From Acinetobacter chengduensis (GTDB lineage Bacteria; Pseudomonadota; Gammaproteobacteria; Pseudomonadales; Moraxellaceae), in contig NZ_RCHC01000012.1 of assembly GCF_003664645.1 (NCBI RefSeq), positions 1 through 64,000 on the forward strand: a stretch of DNA of 64,000 nucleotides, given 5' to 3'. The position numbers were made by a program, and so were the translations under genes. Shown piece by piece: positions 1 through 8,553 of the stretch; within the stretch, counting starts at the first letter, position 1; each line of letters begins with the position of its first letter. The notes below the pieces were generated by a model. That model made no database searches and was not told the DNA's origin. It worked only from the letters and a program-made list of their open reading frames with translations.

Positions 1-2
1 AA

Positions 3-53
3 ACAATCGGTTTTATGAATAATTGGGAGATTTCAATTGAAATTTCAACCTAA
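3..53 (+). CDS. possible 3' end of an upstream gene
   Basis: One frame is open from the window edge and stops at TAA 51-53, giving 16 residues ending in EISIEIST. It could be the tail of a gene that lies mostly outside the window, or chance. Nothing in so short a peptide identifies a family. Confidence 0.25.
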   Translation, partial: TIGFMNNWEISIEIST

Positions 54-146
54 TAGATAAGGCTAATTCTCAAGATTTCAAGTAAAAGTTGTATGCATGA
101 ATTAAAAATTAGTTATGATGCGATTATTTGGTGTAGAGACGATAAG

Positions 147-386
147 ATGGAATTACAACGCGGGATTTATCAGCATTATAAAGGTAATCTGTATCAGGTC
201 TTTAATGTTGCAACCCATAGTGAAACTGGTGAAAAACTAGTGGTTTATCAATGTCTTTATGGTGATTATTCTTTGTGGGTTCGACCATTAACTATGTTTA
301 CTGAAACAATTACAACAGCAGATGATCGTGAAATGGACCGCTTTAAGCTTATTCAAGAAACTGTATGGGCATGTTCTGATTGTTGA
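147..386 (+). CDS. DUF1653 domain protein
   Basis: This is a small cytoplasmic protein of about 79 residues with the DUF1653 pattern: an N-terminal RGIYQHYKGNLYQV segment, a central ETGEKLVVYQCLYGD strand pair, and a closing LWVRPLTMFTE motif. That matches the whole domain at its normal size. The frame is open back to an ATG at 93, but the domain starts at the ATG at 147, which has an AGAGAC stretch just upstream, so I prefer 147. The biochemical role of the family is not established; some members are fused to or sit near nucleic-acid or hydrolase genes. It lies 42 bases before an O-methyltransferase on the same strand. Confidence 0.8.
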   Translation: MELQRGIYQHYKGNLYQVFNVATHSETGEKLVVYQCLYGDYSLWVRPLTMFTETITTADDREMDRFKLIQETVWACSDC

Positions 387-428
387 TTTATATTTATGAA
401 AAATTAAACTTACAAACAAGGATGTTTT

Positions 429-1019
429 ATGAATCACGATGTTTTTATTCAGAAAATTGAAAAAATATATCAAGAATTTAAGCAACATGATGCTTCACAA
501 TCTGATCGTATAGCACGTTATCGGAATATTGAGTCTGAATCCGCAGAGCTTTTAAATATTTTGATACGTGCGAAACAAGCAAAGAATATTTTAGAAATTG
601 GAACATCTACGGGTTATTCAACTTTGTGGTTAGCAAATGCAACAAAAGCGACAGGTGGTCATGTCACGACATTAGAAATTGATGAGGCTAGAACAAATAT
701 CGCAAAAGCAAATGCATTTTCATTTGAATTGAATGAGTGGATTGATTTTAAAGTAACAGATGCAAAAGCCTATTTGAATGAATGTGCAGATGAGTTTGAT
801 TTTATTTTAGTGGATGCAGAACGTGATGCTTATTGTGACTATTGGCTAGATTTACAAAGGTTGTTAAAAGCCAATGGTGGACTCATGATTGTTGATAATG
901 TGATTTCTCATGCACATGAAGTTGAAAAATTTATAGAAGTAGTTAAACAACATCCATCATTTATAAGTACAACTTTAGCGGTTGGAGCGGGATTATTTAT
1001 CGTAACTAAAATTGCTTAA
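429..1019 (+). CDS. SAM-dependent O-methyltransferase
   Basis: A 196-residue class I methyltransferase of the COG4122/caffeoyl-CoA O-methyltransferase type. The SAM-binding glycine loop is ILEIGTSTGYSTLWLA (about residues 55-70), the acidic ribose-binding residue is in TLEIDEARTNIAKA, and the later FILVDAERDAYCDYW and IVDNVISH segments match the catalytic and metal-binding region of this family. The AAGGATGTTTT just before the ATG is a good ribosome site. The substrate cannot be told from sequence; relatives methylate small phenolic hydroxyls or tRNA. It could share a transcript with the DUF1653 gene. Confidence 0.85.
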   Translation: MNHDVFIQKIEKIYQEFKQHDASQSDRIARYRNIESESAELLNILIRAKQAKNILEIGTSTGYSTLWLANATKATGGHVTTLEIDEARTNIAKANAFSFELNEWIDFKVTDAKAYLNECADEFDFILVDAERDAYCDYWLDLQRLLKANGGLMIVDNVISHAHEVEKFIEVVKQHPSFISTTLAVGAGLFIVTKIA

Positions 1020-1030
1020 ATAAGAACATT

Positions 1031-1056
1031 TAAAAAGCCATCTTTAGGATGGCTTG
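1031..1056 (-). terminator. rho-independent terminator for the KTSC gene
   Basis: AGCCATC and GATGGCT form a stem around a TTTA loop. Read on the minus strand the stem is followed by TTTTTA, so it suits the KTSC gene. On the plus strand no T-run follows. Confidence 0.6.
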
Positions 1057-1061
1057 ATGAT

Positions 1062-1268
1062 TCATTGCATGGAAACACGCTTAAAGTTGAGGTCATATTC
1101 TAAATATTTGTGAATAAAAGATGTTTTATCGCTAGATCGAACTAGATTGTTATAAATAAACTCAGGAACAGGGTGGAATAGGTCTGCGCTTCCATCATCG
1201 TAAAAAATTTTTAAGTATCTTGATGTTGCATTGTATTTGTAGAAGGTAACAACAATAGTTCTTTCCAT
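1062..1268 (-). CDS. KTSC domain protein
   Basis: A 68-residue protein whose whole length matches the KTSC fold: a strand pair YLKIFYDDGSADLFHPVP, a short helix EFIYNNLVRSS, and a closing FIHKYLEYDLNFKRV. The family is named for a lysyl-tRNA synthetase-associated domain and has no firm function; members often sit alone as tiny proteins. The frame extends upstream to an ATG at 1289, but an AACGAGG ribosome site lies six bases before the ATG at 1268, which also gives the usual size, so I choose 1268. It has its own promoter space upstream. Confidence 0.65.
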   Translation of the reverse strand: MERTIVVTFYKYNATSRYLKIFYDDGSADLFHPVPEFIYNNLVRSSDKTSFIHKYLEYDLNFKRVSMQ

Positions 1269-1421
1269 AAGCAACCTCGTTATTTTCATATTTATATAAA
1301 GTAAAAAAATTCATTTTTTATTAACTAGGTCATTTACGTATATCATAAATGTGAAATCAAACAATATATAAATCTAAGATTTATATTTATTAATTTTGTA
1401 ATACAAAATTAAATATGTAAT

Positions 1422-1452
1422 AAAAAAACCGCGCTTTGAGCGCGGTTTTTTT
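1422..1452 (-). terminator. rho-independent terminator after ahpC
   Basis: CCGCGCT and AGCGCGG pair around TTGA, with an A-run on one side and a T-run on the other, so it can work in both directions. It lies 22 bases past the ahpC stop. Confidence 0.85.
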
Positions 1453-1473
1453 ATTAGCTTAATCTAATGAATA

Positions 1474-2037
1474 TTAGATTTTACCAACTAGGTCGATTGA
1501 AGGAGCAAGAGTTGCATCGCCTTCTTTCCATTTAGCTGGGCAAACTTCGCCTGGGTGAGCGTGTACGTATTGAGCAGCTTTAACTTTACGAAGAAGTTCA
1601 GAAGCGTCACGGCCAATACCACCAGCGTTGATTTCAACGATTTGGATTTTGCCTTCAGGATCGATAACGAAAGTACCACGGTCAGCAAGGCCGTCAGCTT
1701 CGATTAATACGTCGAAGTTTTTAGCAAGAGTCCAGTTTGCATCACCAACCATTACGTATTGGATTTTTTTGATTTCTTCTGAAGAATCGTGCCAAGCTTT
1801 GTGTGTGAAGTGAGTGTCAGTAGAAACTGAGTAGATTTCAACGCCTAATTTTTTGAATTCTTCGTAGTTGTCAGCAAGATCACCAAGTTCAGTTGGGCAA
1901 ACAAAAGTGAAGTCAGCTGGGTAGAAGAATACTACAGACCATTTGCCTTTAAGATCAGCTTCAGTTACTTCGATGAACTGACCGTTTTGGAATGCAGTAG
2001 TTTTGAATGGTTTAACTTCAGTATTAATTAAGCTCAT
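1474..2037 (-). CDS. ahpC: alkyl hydroperoxide reductase subunit C (2-Cys peroxiredoxin)
   Basis: AhpC reduces hydrogen peroxide, organic peroxides and peroxynitrite in the cytoplasm. The 187-residue protein aligns from end to end with E. coli AhpC. The peroxidatic cysteine C47 is in FTFVCPTE, and the resolving cysteine C166 is in GEVCPAKW near the C-terminus. The frame opens at an ATG at 2049, but GGAG at 2047-2044 is the ribosome site and the homologous start MSLINTEV is at 2037. No ahpF is adjacent, so the reductant (AhpF or another thiol system) must be encoded elsewhere. Codon use suggests high expression. I see no clear OxyR site upstream. Confidence 0.97.
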   Translation of the reverse strand: MSLINTEVKPFKTTAFQNGQFIEVTEADLKGKWSVVFFYPADFTFVCPTELGDLADNYEEFKKLGVEIYSVSTDTHFTHKAWHDSSEEIKKIQYVMVGDANWTLAKNFDVLIEADGLADRGTFVIDPEGKIQIVEINAGGIGRDASELLRKVKAAQYVHAHPGEVCPAKWKEGDATLAPSIDLVGKI

Positions 2038-2493
2038 CATTGTCTCCATGATTGAGGTTTGTATTTGATTTCCAATAGAGTATCGAACTTTAAGTGATTG
2101 CTGAAATAGTATTTTTACATTACAAATATCGGAAAAACCGAATTAGAAAAATATTCACAAACTTAAAGTCAGATGATTCTGTTCATTTAGCATGAAAAAT
2201 ATGATGTCTAAATGACAAAATGATCGACCCTAAATACTCGCTAAAGAACATGACGCCAGTGGATGAAAAATTCAAGGGTAGATTTAAAAAAAGTCCCTTA
2301 TATTTTTAATATGGTCGATATTTAGGCATTTTAGTGTTTGGGTACATGAAATTGAGATCTATAAATAGGATCTCAATAGTGATGGATTGTCATAAAGTTG
2401 ATTTGAAAGTGTGAAAGGTCTAGTACGGGAGATTGGGAATCTATTTGAAAACGAGTAGAATAAGGCGTTTTCAGATAGTTGTAGGGCGTTCAC
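2038..2493. other. intergenic region between ahpC and hrpA
   Basis: About 455 bases between divergent genes, which must hold both promoters. On the minus strand GATACT near 2082-2087 is a possible -10 for ahpC. I see no ORF, RNA gene or clear operator here. Confidence 0.4.
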
Positions 2494-5400
2494 TTGGTTG
2501 CAAAAGGTTTAAATGTAGAAAATATGGTGATGGCACGTGATCTTCACCGTTTAAATCGATTGCGCAAAGGCAAAGACGCCAATGAAAAGCAATATCAAGA
2601 ACTATTTGAGAAATCACATCTCAAAGTGCTTGAGCGTGTGGACAGCATTCCAAATATCAAGTTGAATCAAGATTTACCTGTCACGCAATATGCAGATAAG
2701 TTGATTGATGCGATTCAAAGCAATCAAGTCATTATTGTGGCGGGTGAAACAGGTTCAGGTAAAACCACTCAATTACCTCAAATTGCCATGCTCGCTGGCC
2801 GTGGTTTGACGGGTATGATTGGTCATACACAGCCACGTCGTTTGGCTGCACGTAGTGTGTCACAACGTATTGCAGAAGAAGTTGGGCAAAAACTGGGTGA
2901 GGCAATTTCGTTTAAAGTTCGTTTTAATGAACAAGGCTCACAAGATTCCCTTGTTCGTTTAATGACAGATGGTATTTTGCTGGCTGAGCTTGCTAACGAC
3001 CGCTTTCTGACCAAGTACGATACGATTATTATTGATGAAGCACATGAGCGTTCGCTCAATATTGACTTCATTATGGGTTATCTCAAGCAATTATTGCCAC
3101 GTCGCAAAGACTTAAAAGTTATTATTACTTCAGCGACTTTAGATGTGAATCGCTTTAGTCAGTACTTTAATAATGCGCCTATTTTTGAAGTGGAAGGTCG
3201 TAGTTTTCCAGTAGAACTGCGCTATCGCCCCATTTCAGAATTGAGCATTGTTGGCAGTGATGACGATGAATTTGATGATTTTGAAGAAAACTTGCCACGT
3301 GCGGTGGTGTCTGCGGTAGAAGAATGTTTTCAGGATGCACAGACAAAAGGCCATCCAGAGCATGCAGATATTTTGATTTTTGCCAGTACTGAACAAGAAA
3401 TTAGAGAATTACAAGAAACCTTAATTAAACATGGCCCACGTCATACCGAAGTTTTGCCACTTTATGCACGTTTAGCGTTGGCAGAGCAACAGAAAATCTT
3501 TAATCCTTCTGGCGGTGGCCGGCGTATTATTATTGCCACCAACGTAGCAGAAACAGCCCTGACTGTACCTAATATTCGTTATGTCATTGATAGTGGCTTT
3601 GCGCGTATTTCACGTTATAACTATCGTTCGCGTATTCAACGCTTACCAATTGAAGCAGTATCACAAGCAGCAGCCAATCAGCGTAAAGGTCGATGTGGAC
3701 GTATTGCACCAGGTGTGTGTATTCGACTGTATTCTGAAGAGGATTTCCAAAGCCGTCCTGAATTTACTGAGCCGGAAATTAAACGCACCAACTTGGCCTC
3801 TGTGATTTTGCAAATGCAAAGTTTGGGATTGGGTTCATTAGAAGATTTTGATTTTATTGAGCCACCAGATCATCGTTTAGTGAATGATGGTCGCAAGCTT
3901 TTAATTGAGCTTGGGGCAATGACAGATAAAAAATTGAATCCCCCTAAATCCCCCTTTGATAAAGGGGCACTACAAAAAGCCCCTCTTTCTAAAAGAGGGG
4001 TTGGGGGAGATTCGTTAACCAAAATTGGTCAACAAATGGCAAAAATGCCGATTGACCCGCGTTTGGCACGAATGATTTTGGGCGGTGCACATTTTGGTGT
4101 GCTAAATGAAGTCTTGGTGATTGTAGCAGCTTTAGCGGTACAAGATCCGCGTGAGCGTCCTGCGGATAAACAAATGCAAGCGGATCAAAAGCATGCTTTA
4201 TTCCGTGAAGCAGACTCAGACTTTTTGTTTTACACCAAGTTGTGGGATACGCTACATGATAACCGTGAGAGTATGAGTGAAAATAAGCGTCGTACTTTTG
4301 CTCGCACGCATTTTTTAAGTTGGTTACGTTTACGTGAATGGAAAAAGACCCACGAGCAGTTGGTCGATCTAGCCAAAGGTTTGAAGCTGTCATTTAACGA
4401 AAAGAAAGCCAGCTATGAAAATTTACATCGTGCGTTATTAACGGGTTTACTTTCATTTATTGCGAATAAAACAGATGAACGTAACGTATTTATGGCTGTT
4501 CGCCAGCAAAAAGCACGTGTGTTTCCTGCATCTACCTTACATAAAACCAATACACCTTGGGTTATGGCCTTTGAAATGGTCGAAACATCTCAAGTTTATT
4601 TGCGCACTTTAGCCAAAATTGAACCTGAATGGATTTTATTGGCTGCCCGTGATTTGTTAAAGCATCATTATTTTGAACCGCATTGGTCGAAAAAAGCTGG
4701 TGTGGTGAATGCCTATGATCAAATTTCGTTATTTGGCCTCATTATTGAGCCAAGACGACAAATTAATTATGAGAAAGTCGATCAGCCTGCAGCACATGAA
4801 ATCTTCTTGCGTGACGCGCTCACCACAGGTAATTTGGGTGTTATCCCGCCATTTTTAAAACACAATTTACTTAAACTCGAAGAAGTTGAGCGAGTGGAAG
4901 ATAAATTGCGCCGTCGTGATTTGGTGGTGGATGAAGAAACCATTTATCAATTTTATGCTTCCAAAGTGTCGCCTGAAGTTGCAAGTCGACGCAGTTTTGA
5001 AGATTGGCGCGCTACGGTTGAACAGCAAGAACCGCGTTATTTGTTTATTGAAGATGAAGCACTTTGGCTCAATGACCGCCCAACCACACAGCAATTTCCA
5101 GATTACTTACGTAATGGTGAGCTGAGATTGGCGGCAACTTATCATTTTGACCCAAGTCATGATGAAGATGGTGCAACAGTTAAAATTCCACTACAGGCAT
5201 TACCACAGGTAGACGAAGGGATTTGGTCGTGGGGTATACCGGGTTGGCGTGAAGACCTGATAGAGGCTTTGCTCAAGTCTTTAGCAAAAGACAAGCGTCG
5301 TGGCTTGGTACCCATCCCAGACACTGCTAAAAAATTGATGGCACGCCTAGATGCAGTACATCTCAATCAGCATATTTTTAGCTTTTTGGCTTATCAACTG

Positions 5401-6426
5401 CGTGGGGATCAAATCACAGAAAAAGATTTTTCTTTTGATCGTATTGAGCAATACTTACAACCACTGATTAAAGTCGTTGATGAAAAAGGCCGAATTGTTG
5501 AACAAGGTCGTGATTTAAGTGAATTAAAAGCACGTTGCCGTACAGAAACCCATAGCCCAGTCAAACAATTAAAAGGCGAATTTAAAAGCTTCCCAGAGTC
5601 TTTTGTGTTTGAAGCTTCACAAAAAGTGACAGGCGTGGTGGTAAAACAATATCAAGCTTTGGTCTCTGTAAAGCCATTTGCGAGCTTAGATCAAAAAGAT
5701 AAATCTGGTGTAGTGATTCAAACTTTTAATGACCAAGCAGAAGCTGTGCGAAAGCATCGTGAAGGTGTGATTCGTTTGGTGTATATGCAATTGGGTGATG
5801 TGGTTCGTCAATTAAAAAAACAGATTTCAAAGCCTTTGGCCTTGGCATATTCGCCGTTGGGGGATAAAGCAAAACTAGAGCAAATGTTAGTTTATGCCAC
5901 ACTACAAGTTGCAATAAATGAGCTCCCTGTCAATGAGCAGGAGTATCAAAACTTAGTTTTAAATGTAAAAAAATCTTTCTTAACGCATGGGCAACAGGTC
6001 TTAGCGACATTGAGTGAAATTTTTATTCAATGGCAGGATATTCGTCGCAAACTGCTGGTTTTAGATGATTCTATCTTTGGAAAAAATATTGATGATATTG
6101 AAGATCAGCTAGATTTGATGAATTTATCTGATTTTGTCTATGTGAAGCCAACCGATGTTTGGCAGGAATTTCCTCGCTATTTAAAGGCTTTGGTGTTGCG
6201 TTTAGATCGCTTAGCAAATAATCTGCAAAGGGACAATTCTGCCATTGATCAAGTTGACCCATGGATGGAAAAATTATTTAAGTTTAAAAACGATGCTCGT
6301 CTAAAAGAATTGTATTTCATGGTCGAGGAATTACGTATTTCTTTATTTTCACAACCAATGAAAACCAAGATGCCAATTTCTCCAACCCGGTTGCAAAAAC
6401 TATGGGAAAAACTTGGAATCAGTTAA
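2494..6426 (+). CDS. hrpA: ATP-dependent RNA helicase HrpA (DEAH box)
   Basis: A 1310-residue DEAH-box helicase matching E. coli HrpA over its full length; HrpA rescues stalled or collided ribosomes and processes some mRNAs. Walker A GETGSGKT is at residues 84-91, DEAH at 181-184, SAT at 213-215, and motif VI QRKGRCGR near 395-402. The winged-helix, helical-bundle, OB and long HrpA-specific C-terminal regions follow. Residues 482-506 are an in-frame insertion of a palindromic repeat, located in a loop that is variable in E. coli HrpA, just before IGQQMAKMPIDPRLARM. The start is uncertain: TTG at 2494 has a weak ribosome site, and ATG at 2524 or 2530 are alternatives. Confidence 0.95.
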   Translation: MVAKGLNVENMVMARDLHRLNRLRKGKDANEKQYQELFEKSHLKVLERVDSIPNIKLNQDLPVTQYADKLIDAIQSNQVIIVAGETGSGKTTQLPQIAMLAGRGLTGMIGHTQPRRLAARSVSQRIAEEVGQKLGEAISFKVRFNEQGSQDSLVRLMTDGILLAELANDRFLTKYDTIIIDEAHERSLNIDFIMGYLKQLLPRRKDLKVIITSATLDVNRFSQYFNNAPIFEVEGRSFPVELRYRPISELSIVGSDDDEFDDFEENLPRAVVSAVEECFQDAQTKGHPEHADILIFASTEQEIRELQETLIKHGPRHTEVLPLYARLALAEQQKIFNPSGGGRRIIIATNVAETALTVPNIRYVIDSGFARISRYNYRSRIQRLPIEAVSQAAANQRKGRCGRIAPGVCIRLYSEEDFQSRPEFTEPEIKRTNLASVILQMQSLGLGSLEDFDFIEPPDHRLVNDGRKLLIELGAMTDKKLNPPKSPFDKGALQKAPLSKRGVGGDSLTKIGQQMAKMPIDPRLARMILGGAHFGVLNEVLVIVAALAVQDPRERPADKQMQADQKHALFREADSDFLFYTKLWDTLHDNRESMSENKRRTFARTHFLSWLRLREWKKTHEQLVDLAKGLKLSFNEKKASYENLHRALLTGLLSFIANKTDERNVFMAVRQQKARVFPASTLHKTNTPWVMAFEMVETSQVYLRTLAKIEPEWILLAARDLLKHHYFEPHWSKKAGVVNAYDQISLFGLIIEPRRQINYEKVDQPAAHEIFLRDALTTGNLGVIPPFLKHNLLKLEEVERVEDKLRRRDLVVDEETIYQFYASKVSPEVASRRSFEDWRATVEQQEPRYLFIEDEALWLNDRPTTQQFPDYLRNGELRLAATYHFDPSHDEDGATVKIPLQALPQVDEGIWSWGIPGWREDLIEALLKSLAKDKRRGLVPIPDTAKKLMARLDAVHLNQHIFSFLAYQLRGDQITEKDFSFDRIEQYLQPLIKVVDEKGRIVEQGRDLSELKARCRTETHSPVKQLKGEFKSFPESFVFEASQKVTGVVVKQYQALVSVKPFASLDQKDKSGVVIQTFNDQAEAVRKHREGVIRLVYMQLGDVVRQLKKQISKPLALAYSPLGDKAKLEQMLVYATLQVAINELPVNEQEYQNLVLNVKKSFLTHGQQVLATLSEIFIQWQDIRRKLLVLDDSIFGKNIDDIEDQLDLMNLSDFVYVKPTDVWQEFPRYLKALVLRLDRLANNLQRDNSAIDQVDPWMEKLFKFKNDARLKELYFMVEELRISLFSQPMKTKMPISPTRLQKLWEKLGIS
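3937..4011 (+). repeat. palindromic repeat inserted in frame in hrpA
   Basis: A 75-base element (25 codons) built of nested inverted repeats. The outer arms are AATCCCCCTA and the complement of GGGGGAGATT. Inside are two hairpins: CCCCTTT-GAT-AAAGGGG (3951-3967) and CCCCTCTTT-CTA-AAAGAGGGG (3980-4000). It encodes NPPKSPFDKG...KRGVGGD, the well-known coding signature of a dispersed bacterial palindrome found in many unrelated proteins. E. coli HrpA has no such segment at this point, so it is an insertion that kept the reading frame. Confidence 0.9.
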
Positions 6427-6456
6427 GATAGTAGCAATTTCAAAAAGGAGTTTTAC

Positions 6457-7566
6457 ATGGGCATCCGCATTACAGGTACGGGTTTATATCATCCAGAAGA
6501 CGTTATTACCAATGAAGAGCTGGTAGAAGGTCTCAATGCTTATGTGGAACAGTATAACCAAGACAATGCTGAAAAAATTGCAGCAGGTGAGTTAGAAGCT
6601 CGTCGTGGTTCAAGCGCAGAATTTATTGAAAAAGCGTCAGGCGTAAAACGTCGTTATGTTGCAGAGAAAACAGGTATTTTAGATCCAAAACGTTTACGTC
6701 CATTGTTACGTGAACGTTCAAATGATGAATTATCTATTCAAGCTGAGTGGGGCGTGATCGCTGCCAAACAGGCGATGGAAAATGCAGGCGTAACTGCAGA
6801 AGATATCGATGTCGTCATTCTATCGTGCTCTAACTTACAGCGTGCTTATCCAGCTGTAGCAATTGAAATTCAAACGGCTTTGGGTATTCAAGGTTATGCT
6901 TACGATATGAATGTGGCTTGTTCAGCAGCGACTTTCGGTATTAAGCAAGCTTATGATGCAATCAAAGTAGGTGCGCGTCGTGTTTTGTTGGTTAATGTAG
7001 AAATTACATCAGGCCATACAGACTTCCGTTCACGCGATTGCCACTTCATTTTTGGTGATGTAGCGACTGCTTCAATTATTGAAGAAACCACAAGCAAAAC
7101 TGGTTTTGAAGTACTCGACATTAACTTGTTTACGCAGTTCTCAAACAATATTCGTAATAACTTCGGTTTCTTGAATCCAAGCGAAACGACGGATACAGAT
7201 GACAAGCGTTTCCGCCAAGACGGCCGTAAAGTGTTTAAAGAAGTTTGTCCTTTAGTTGCGAAAATGATTACGAAGCAATTAGAGAAAAACCAAATTGAAC
7301 CTCAAAACGTGAAGCGTTTTTGGTTGCACCAAGCCAATGCTAGTATGAATGAATTAATTCTGAAATTGGTGGTAGGCAAAGAAAATGCAAAACCTGATCT
7401 GGTGCCAATTATTTTGGATGAGTTTGCAAATACTTCATCAGCAGGTGTGATTATTGCGTTACATCGTACAGCAGATCAAGTGGATGACGGCGAATATGGT
7501 GTGTTATGTTCGTTTGGTGCGGGTTATTCTGTCGGTTCTATTCTTGTACAAAAACACGTTGCATAA
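6457..7566 (+). CDS. beta-ketoacyl-ACP synthase III family protein
   Basis: A 369-residue thiolase-fold enzyme of the FabH class, which performs a decarboxylating Claisen condensation of an acyl-CoA with malonyl-ACP. The catalytic triad is visible: C155 in [10 protein letters not shown]291 in WLHQAN and N325 in EFANTSSAG. It is about 50 residues longer than E. coli FabH because of an inserted N-terminal segment (roughly residues 25-90). That length and pattern resemble the Pseudomonas PA3286-type synthase, which draws octanoyl-CoA from beta-oxidation into fatty-acid synthesis; this assignment is by analogy. AAGGAG lies before the ATG. A PlsC-like acyltransferase follows 48 bases later, which suggests a lipid role for the pair. 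Confidence 0.85.
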   Translation: MGIRITGTGLYHPEDVITNEELVEGLNAYVEQYNQDNAEKIAAGELEARRGSSAEFIEKASGVKRRYVAEKTGILDPKRLRPLLRERSNDELSIQAEWGVIAAKQAMENAGVTAEDIDVVILSCSNLQRAYPAVAIEIQTALGIQGYAYDMNVACSAATFGIKQAYDAIKVGARRVLLVNVEITSGHTDFRSRDCHFIFGDVATASIIEETTSKTGFEVLDINLFTQFSNNIRNNFGFLNPSETTDTDDKRFRQDGRKVFKEVCPLVAKMITKQLEKNQIEPQNVKRFWLHQANASMNELILKLVVGKENAKPDLVPIILDEFANTSSAGVIIALHRTADQVDDGEYGVLCSFGAGYSVGSILVQKHVA

Positions 7567-7614
7567 GTCCTGATTCTACGTCTTTATAGATGTAGAAATA
7601 AGTTTGTAAAAGGT

Positions 7615-8385
7615 ATGCAGATACAACATGATGCAAAATGGATTAAGCGACTAAGTTTGCTGTCCAAACAATATTTTAAGCCTACTTTTTTAGGTGCAGA
7701 ATATATTGATGCATCTGTACCTGCAATGTATGTTGGTAATCATACGATGTATGGCATGCTTGATGCGCCGATGATTATTGATTACCTTTATAATGAACAT
7801 AAAGTGGCTGTGGTCAGTATTGCTGACCATGGCCATTTTTATATTCCGCTATGGCGAGATCTGTATAAAAAATTTGGCGCTATTGATGGGACACGTGAAT
7901 ATGTCCGTAGTGCAATGCAACAAGGCTATTCTATTTTAGTTTTTCCAGGTGGTGGGCGTGAAGTGCTCAAACGTAAAGGTGAGGCTTATCAACTCATTTG
8001 GAAAGAGCGTTATGGCTTTTTAAAACTTGCACAAGAGTTTGGTTACGATATTGTGCCTTTTGCAGCATTAGGGGGTGATGAAGCTTATGAAATTGGTTTA
8101 GATGCCACCAATGTGGTGAATACAAAGCTATTTCAAAGTTTGCTTAAAGTGCCTAAATTGGCGAAATTTCTACGCTATGGTGAGGTGATTCCGTCTTTAC
8201 CTAAAAGTTTAATTCCAAAGCGATTACCATTTTATTTCCAATTTATGCCTAGTCAGAGTCTCATGCAAATACAAAATATAGAAGAGCTTCAGGACTTTCG
8301 TGAGCATATACAGCAACAAATATATACAGCTCTGTCGGAGTTAAAGCGACAGCGTGCAGAGGAACATGCTGAGTTCACTCAGTAA
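7615..8385 (+). CDS. PlsC-like acyltransferase
   Basis: A 256-residue glycerolipid acyltransferase-fold protein. Motif I is the variant NHTMYGMLDAP with H43 and D50, so the spacing is H-x6-D rather than the usual H-x4-D. Motif III is VFPGGGREVLKRKG at about residues 109-122. This combination is typical of the DAGAT/TMEM68-like branch rather than classical PlsC, so the acceptor could be a diacylglycerol, lysolipid or alcohol. One hydrophobic stretch near the N-terminus could bind the membrane. It follows the ketoacyl synthase gene on the same strand and may share its transcript. Confidence 0.75.
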   Translation: MQIQHDAKWIKRLSLLSKQYFKPTFLGAEYIDASVPAMYVGNHTMYGMLDAPMIIDYLYNEHKVAVVSIADHGHFYIPLWRDLYKKFGAIDGTREYVRSAMQQGYSILVFPGGGREVLKRKGEAYQLIWKERYGFLKLAQEFGYDIVPFAALGGDEAYEIGLDATNVVNTKLFQSLLKVPKLAKFLRYGEVIPSLPKSLIPKRLPFYFQFMPSQSLMQIQNIEELQDFREHIQQQIYTALSELKRQRAEEHAEFTQ

Positions 8386-8553
8386 ATGATAAAAATAAAA
8401 TTGAAAATATATCTGTGATGTAGATTAGACAGCAGTGCAAAAGTGTATTTCAAATAAAAAATGAATGCTTTATAACGGTAGAAAAGACTGGAGCAAATAC
8501 TGAATATTTTCTATATTGAATAAATAAAATGATGAATAAATAAGGAGTGGAGG

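Noticed and set aside
2038..2200. OxyR operator upstream of ahpC
   Set aside because: ATAG boxes occur at 2075 and 2106, but their spacing does not match the four-box OxyR pattern.
3989..4393. 134-residue minus-strand frame over hrpA
   Set aside because: It lies inside a conserved helicase gene and partly over the palindromic insert; no start signal.
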